NCBI GenBank assembly: GCA_023458315.1
Contig: JAEXAH010000144.1
Span: 4,577-68,576 of the forward strand
Direction of reading: 5' to 3'
Origin: Pseudomonadota bacterium
GTDB taxonomy: Bacteria; Pseudomonadota; Alphaproteobacteria; Rhodospirillales; Magnetospirillaceae
Length of the DNA: 64,000 bases
The notes below the pieces were generated by a model that was not told the DNA's origin, made no database searches, and saw only the letters and a program-made list of their open reading frames with translations. The position numbers were made by a program, and so were the translations under genes. Of the stretch, positions 61,545-64,000 are shown piece after piece (position 1 is the first letter of the stretch; each line of letters starts with the position of its first letter).

Positions 61545-62354
61545 TCAGGTCGCGGTCTTGGGATCGCGGGCGCCGGTGCGGTCGTAATGCTTGGCGTACT
61601 TTTCCGTCACCAGTTCGGTCTTGACCATGACGCAGACGTCGGTGGTGTTGAACTGGTGGTCGATCACCGCGCCGTCGCCGACAAAGCCGCCCAACCGCAG
61701 ATAGCCCTTCACCAGCGGCGGCAGCGAGGCCAGGGCGCGGCGCGGGTTCAGGCTGTCCTTGTCGGCCAGGTTCATGTCCACGAACAGATCGGGCAGGGCG
61801 CGCGGGCGAATGCCCTCGGGCGCCAGATGGTAATGGTACAGATAGGCCAGTTGGGTGGACAGCGCCGCCGGGTCGGTGCCGGGCAGCGAGGCGCAGCCGA
61901 ACATCAGGTCGACGCCGTGTTCCCAGACGTAATTGGCGATGCCCGACCACATCATCTGCATGGTGGTGCCGGTGCGGTAGTCCACATCCACGCACGAGCG
62001 GCCCAGTTCCATGAAATTGCCGCCGTGTTCCAGGATGTTGGCGATGTCGTATTCGCCGGCGGTATAGAACTTGCCGTGCGCCTCGCCCACCTTGCGGCGG
62101 ATCAGGCGATAGGTGCCGACCACCGCCGCGCCGCCCGCGCCGCGCGCGTGGTCCAGCACCAGCAGATGGTCGCAGATGGTGTCGAAATCGTCGAAATCGG
62201 AATGGCGCGCCGCCATTTCGGCGGTGGGCTTGGCGCCCATCTCCTCGTAAAAGACGCGATAGCGCAGCGCCTGGGCGGCGGCGATCTCTTCCTCGGTGGC
62301 GGCCAGCCGCACCTCCAGCCGCGATTGCGTGGCCTCTTCCCCGGTTCCGGTCAT
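61545..62354 (-). CDS. olsB: Ornithine N-acyltransferase-like GNAT protein (OlsB/hemolysin family)
   Basis: 269 residues from the ATG at 62354 with GAGGA 5 bases upstream. It has the family signatures EEEIAAAQALRYRVFYEEMG, VVGTYRLIRR, FMELGRSCVDVDYRTG, and LFGCASLPGTDP-like MFGCASLPGTDPA. OlsB acylates ornithine with a 3-hydroxyacyl-ACP to lyso-ornithine lipid. Next to the acyltransferase gene at 60691, which would finish the lipid. Ornithine lipids replace phospholipids in many alphaproteobacteria under phosphate shortage. The substrate is inferred from context. Confidence 0.85.
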   Translation of the reverse strand: MTGTGEEATQSRLEVRLAATEEEIAAAQALRYRVFYEEMGAKPTAEMAARHSDFDDFDTICDHLLVLDHARGAGGAAVVGTYRLIRRKVGEAHGKFYTAGEYDIANILEHGGNFMELGRSCVDVDYRTGTTMQMMWSGIANYVWEHGVDLMFGCASLPGTDPAALSTQLAYLYHYHLAPEGIRPRALPDLFVDMNLADKDSLNPRRALASLPPLVKGYLRLGGFVGDGAVIDHQFNTTDVCVMVKTELVTEKYAKHYDRTGARDPKTAT

Positions 62355-62420
62355 GCTTCCTCGCCTAATCCTGGTCCCCAAACTCCCGCGCGCCCCGCGA
62401 TCGGGGCGGCGGCCCAGCAC

Positions 62421-62852
62421 TTACTTGTCGCCGTTCTGTCCGTCGGCGGCCACCGGCACACCGTACAGTTCCAGGCGGTGGCCGACCAGCCGGAAGCCGT
62501 AGGCTTCGGCGATCTTGCGTTGCAGCGCCTCGATCTCGGGGCTGTTGAACTCGATGACCTTGCCGCTTTGGACGTCGATCAGATGGTCGTGATGGTCATC
62601 CACCGATTCCTCGTAGCGGGCACGGCCGTCGCCGAAATCGTGGCGTTCCAGGATATCCGCCTCTTCGAACAGGCGGACGGTGCGGTAGACGGTGGCGATG
62701 GAGATGCGCGGATCGATCTCGGTGGAGCGGCGGTAGACCTCCTCCACATCGGGATGATCGGTGGCTTCCGACAGCACGCGGGCGATCACCCGGCGTTGGT
62801 CGGTCATCTTCATGCCCTTGTCGATGCAACGCTGTTCAATGCGGGAAACCAT
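62421..62852 (-). CDS. fur: Ferric uptake regulator Fur
   Basis: 143 residues. The winged-helix domain has MKMTDQRRVIARVLSEATDH and RISIATVYRTVRLFEEADIL. The metal-binding and dimer domain has RHDFGDGRARYEESVDDHHD followed by HLIDVQSGKVIEFNSPEIEA. The classic Cys motifs of E. coli Fur are absent (HLIDVQ for HLICLD), as in the Fur of Magnetospirillum and other alphaproteobacteria. Fur represses iron uptake genes. It lies 66 bases upstream of the olsB start and may share a transcript with it. Confidence 0.93.
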   Translation of the reverse strand: MVSRIEQRCIDKGMKMTDQRRVIARVLSEATDHPDVEEVYRRSTEIDPRISIATVYRTVRLFEEADILERHDFGDGRARYEESVDDHHDHLIDVQSGKVIEFNSPEIEALQRKIAEAYGFRLVGHRLELYGVPVAADGQNGDK

Positions 62853-62896
62853 GCCAGACCTTCATGACATTCATCGGCCGGGAACTATAAACCAAA

Positions 62897-62927
62897 AGGC
62901 GCCACGGGCAAACGGCCCGTGGCGCCT
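62897..62927 (-). terminator. Rho-independent terminator of mucR
   Basis: A 13-base-pair stem AGGCGCCACGGGC/GCCCGTGGCGCCT, followed on the minus strand by TTTGGTTT. It separates mucR from fur. Confidence 0.9.
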
Positions 62928-62953
62928 GATGTTCGTCGGCCCGCGACAGGCGG

Positions 62954-63382
62954 TCAGACGGTACGCTTGGCCGCCGGGCGCTTGCGCGGCTTGGTGCCCA
63001 GGCCGATCTTCTTGGCCAGGGTCGAGCGGTGCTGCGCGTAATTGGGGGCGACCATGGGATAGTCGGCGGGCAGGCCCCAACGCTCGCGGTATTCCTCGGG
63101 GGTCATGTTGTAGGCGGTCTTGAGGTGGCGCTTCAGCATCTTCAGCTTCTTGCCGTCCTCGAGGCAGATGATGTAGTCGGGGTTCACCGACTTCTTCACC
63201 GGCACGGCCGGCTGCGGACGCTCGGGGGCCACCGGGGCGCTGCCGACGGAGCACAGGCTCTTGTACACCTCGTTGATCAGCTGCGGCAGGTCGCTGACGG
63301 CGACGGTATTGTTGGCGACGTGCGCCGCCACGATTTCAGTGGTCAGCGCCAGCAGGTCGCTGGTGTTAGAACGCTCCGACAT
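62954..63382 (-). CDS. mucR: MucR/Ros-family transcriptional regulator
   Basis: 142 residues from the ATG at 63382 (MSERSNTSDLLALTTEIVAA). A zinc-finger-like domain has YIICLEDGKKLKMLKRHLKT followed by YNMTPEEYRERWGLPADYPM, typical of alphaproteobacterial MucR. The basic C-terminus (GLGTKPRKRPAAKR) is also usual. MucR proteins bind AT-rich DNA and act as H-NS-like silencers and cell-cycle or surface regulators. AT-rich DNA upstream is a possible self-binding site. Confidence 0.94.
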   Translation of the reverse strand: MSERSNTSDLLALTTEIVAAHVANNTVAVSDLPQLINEVYKSLCSVGSAPVAPERPQPAVPVKKSVNPDYIICLEDGKKLKMLKRHLKTAYNMTPEEYRERWGLPADYPMVAPNYAQHRSTLAKKIGLGTKPRKRPAAKRTV

Positions 63383-63480
63383 CGAGAGCTGGCCTCCAAT
63401 TACAACGAATTCAGGGTATATAATTCCTTTGACTGGACCAGGCAATAACCATTGTTAAAAACCAACATGGCAGGATTTGC
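63383..63480. promoter_or_regulatory. AT-rich divergent promoter region of mucR and the TusA-like gene
   Basis: The only distinctly AT-rich intergenic stretch in this part (TATATAATTCC, CATTGTTAAAAACCAACA). It includes TTATAT on the minus strand in a suitable place for a -10 box of mucR and TTGACT on the plus strand. MucR-type proteins bind such T-A-rich DNA, so autoregulation is plausible. Confidence 0.4.
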
Positions 63481-63732
63481 ATGACTGAGAAGGCCAACTA
63501 CTACCTTGACATAACAGCAGAGCTCTGCCCCATGACCTTCGTCCGCACCAAATTGCTGGTGGAACGCATGGCCCCCGGCGAGACGCTGGAGGTCCGTCTG
63601 CAAGGTGCCGAACCTTTGGCCAATGTCCCCAGATCCGTCGCGGAATTAGGGCATTTCATCGAATCGTTGTCGCCGGAAGATGACCAAAATACAGGCGGGC
63701 CGTATCGCCTGCTTATTCGCAAGGCGGGATAG
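63481..63732 (+). CDS. TusA/SirA-like sulfur carrier protein
   Basis: 83 residues, ATG at 63481 with AGGA 7 bases upstream. TusA-fold pattern: YLDITAELCPMTFVRTKLLV (usual motif CPxP; here CPMT), then MAPGETLEVRLQGAEPLANV, and GPYRLLIRKAG. The Cys that carries persulfide in TusA is present. The second Pro is replaced by Thr, as in the YeeD/SirA-like subgroups, so it may not serve tRNA thiolation. The end overlaps the rimI gene tail-to-tail by 20 bases. Confidence 0.88.
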   Translation: MTEKANYYLDITAELCPMTFVRTKLLVERMAPGETLEVRLQGAEPLANVPRSVAELGHFIESLSPEDDQNTGGPYRLLIRKAG

Positions 63733-64000
63733 TGTCGAGATCACGGCGCATCACCACCGCGTCCTTGTCGCCATAATAGGCTTTGCGCAGGCCGACCCGG
63801 GAAAAGCCGCGTTTTTCATAAAGCGCCAGGCCGGCGCTATTGTCGGCGGCCACTTCCAGGAACATCATTTCCGCCCCGGCGGCGCGGGCGGCCGACAGCG
63901 CCGCGTCCAGCAGCCGTCCGCCCAACCCGCCGCGCCGCCACGGCGGCAGCACGGCGATGGTCAGGATTTCCGCCTCGCCCGCCACCGCCCGCCACAGCAC
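63713..64000 (-). CDS. rimI: Ribosomal-protein-alanine acetyltransferase RimI, incomplete (N-terminus off the right edge)
   Basis: The last 95 or so residues of a GNAT acetyltransferase. Visible: EILTIAVLPPWRRGGLGGRL (acetyl-CoA-binding R-x-x-G-x-G), MMFLEVAADNSAGLALYEKR and GFSRVGLRKAYYGDKDAVVM. The NSAGLALYEKRGF stretch and the YY end are RimI hallmarks. It should acetylate the N-terminal Ala of S18. The start is outside the window, so length cannot be judged. Confidence 0.88.
   Translation of the reverse strand: MLWRAVAGEAEILTIAVLPPWRRGGLGGRLLDAALSAARAAGAEMMFLEVAADNSAGLALYEKRGFSRVGLRKAYYGDKDAVVMRRDLDTIPPCE

Overview
This window is chromosomal DNA from a high-GC alphaproteobacterium, most likely a Magnetospirillum-type member of the Rhodospirillales. 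The reasons are the Fur protein with its HHDHLID sequence, the MucR regulator, the miaB-phoH-ybeY-corC-lnt gene order, Ala-rich tails on ribosomal proteins L19 and S16, and the large number of two-component and cyclic-di-GMP proteins. No magnetosome genes, prophage, insertion sequence, rRNA operon or CRISPR array is visible. The assignment rests on family recall only; no search was run.

Layout. 1-7.6 kb: an incomplete DUF2333-like membrane protein, murJ, glnD, a tiny membrane ORF and mutS, all on the minus strand. 7.8-15.5 kb, plus strand: a small stress-type membrane protein, a malic enzyme-phosphotransacetylase fusion, a PhoR-like kinase, then a sensor kinase coupled to a receiver-DUF3369-GGDEF protein. 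15.6-21.7 kb: zinc-ribbon protein, gamma-glutamyltransferase, xanthine-guanine phosphoribosyltransferase, aconitase B, a hairpin-rich spacer and a small beta-rich orphan that may have an aegerolysin/PUD fold. 21.8-29.2 kb: complete system I cytochrome c maturation, split into ccmAB (plus) and ccmCDEFGHI (minus), which converge.

29.3-41.9 kb is signalling-rich: a YkgJ-type metal-binding protein, a di-heme peroxidase overlapping a DAHL-PAS-PAS kinase, two small unknown genes, a solute-binding protein, and a four-gene minus-strand operon (hybrid kinase, slr1658-like ATPase, slr1659-like STAS protein, SpoIIE/PP2C phosphatase) that looks like a partner-switching circuit. Then come tRNA-Arg(ACG), an OmpA-like lipoprotein, and a guanidinium exporter (sugE/gdx) preceded by what reads as a guanidine-II (mini-ykkC) riboswitch.

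41.9-50 kb: leuB, leuD and leuC, broken by a low-GC orphan membrane/coiled-coil gene between leuC and leuD, then rplS, trmD, rimM, rpsP and ffh. 50-64 kb: a UDP-glucuronate decarboxylase-like enzyme, a PAS-GGDEF-EAL protein, a polyproline J-domain protein, a PraR-like regulator, the lnt-corC-ybeY-phoH-miaB operon, an ornithine-lipid pair (olsB-olsA), fur, mucR, a TusA-like protein and the C-terminal part of RimI.

The main non-genic signal is a set of intergenic palindromes. One is a two-hairpin repeat with at least four copies whose stems differ by compensatory changes around constant loops and tail. Others sit inside the ccm operon, around the leu insertion and upstream of aconitase.
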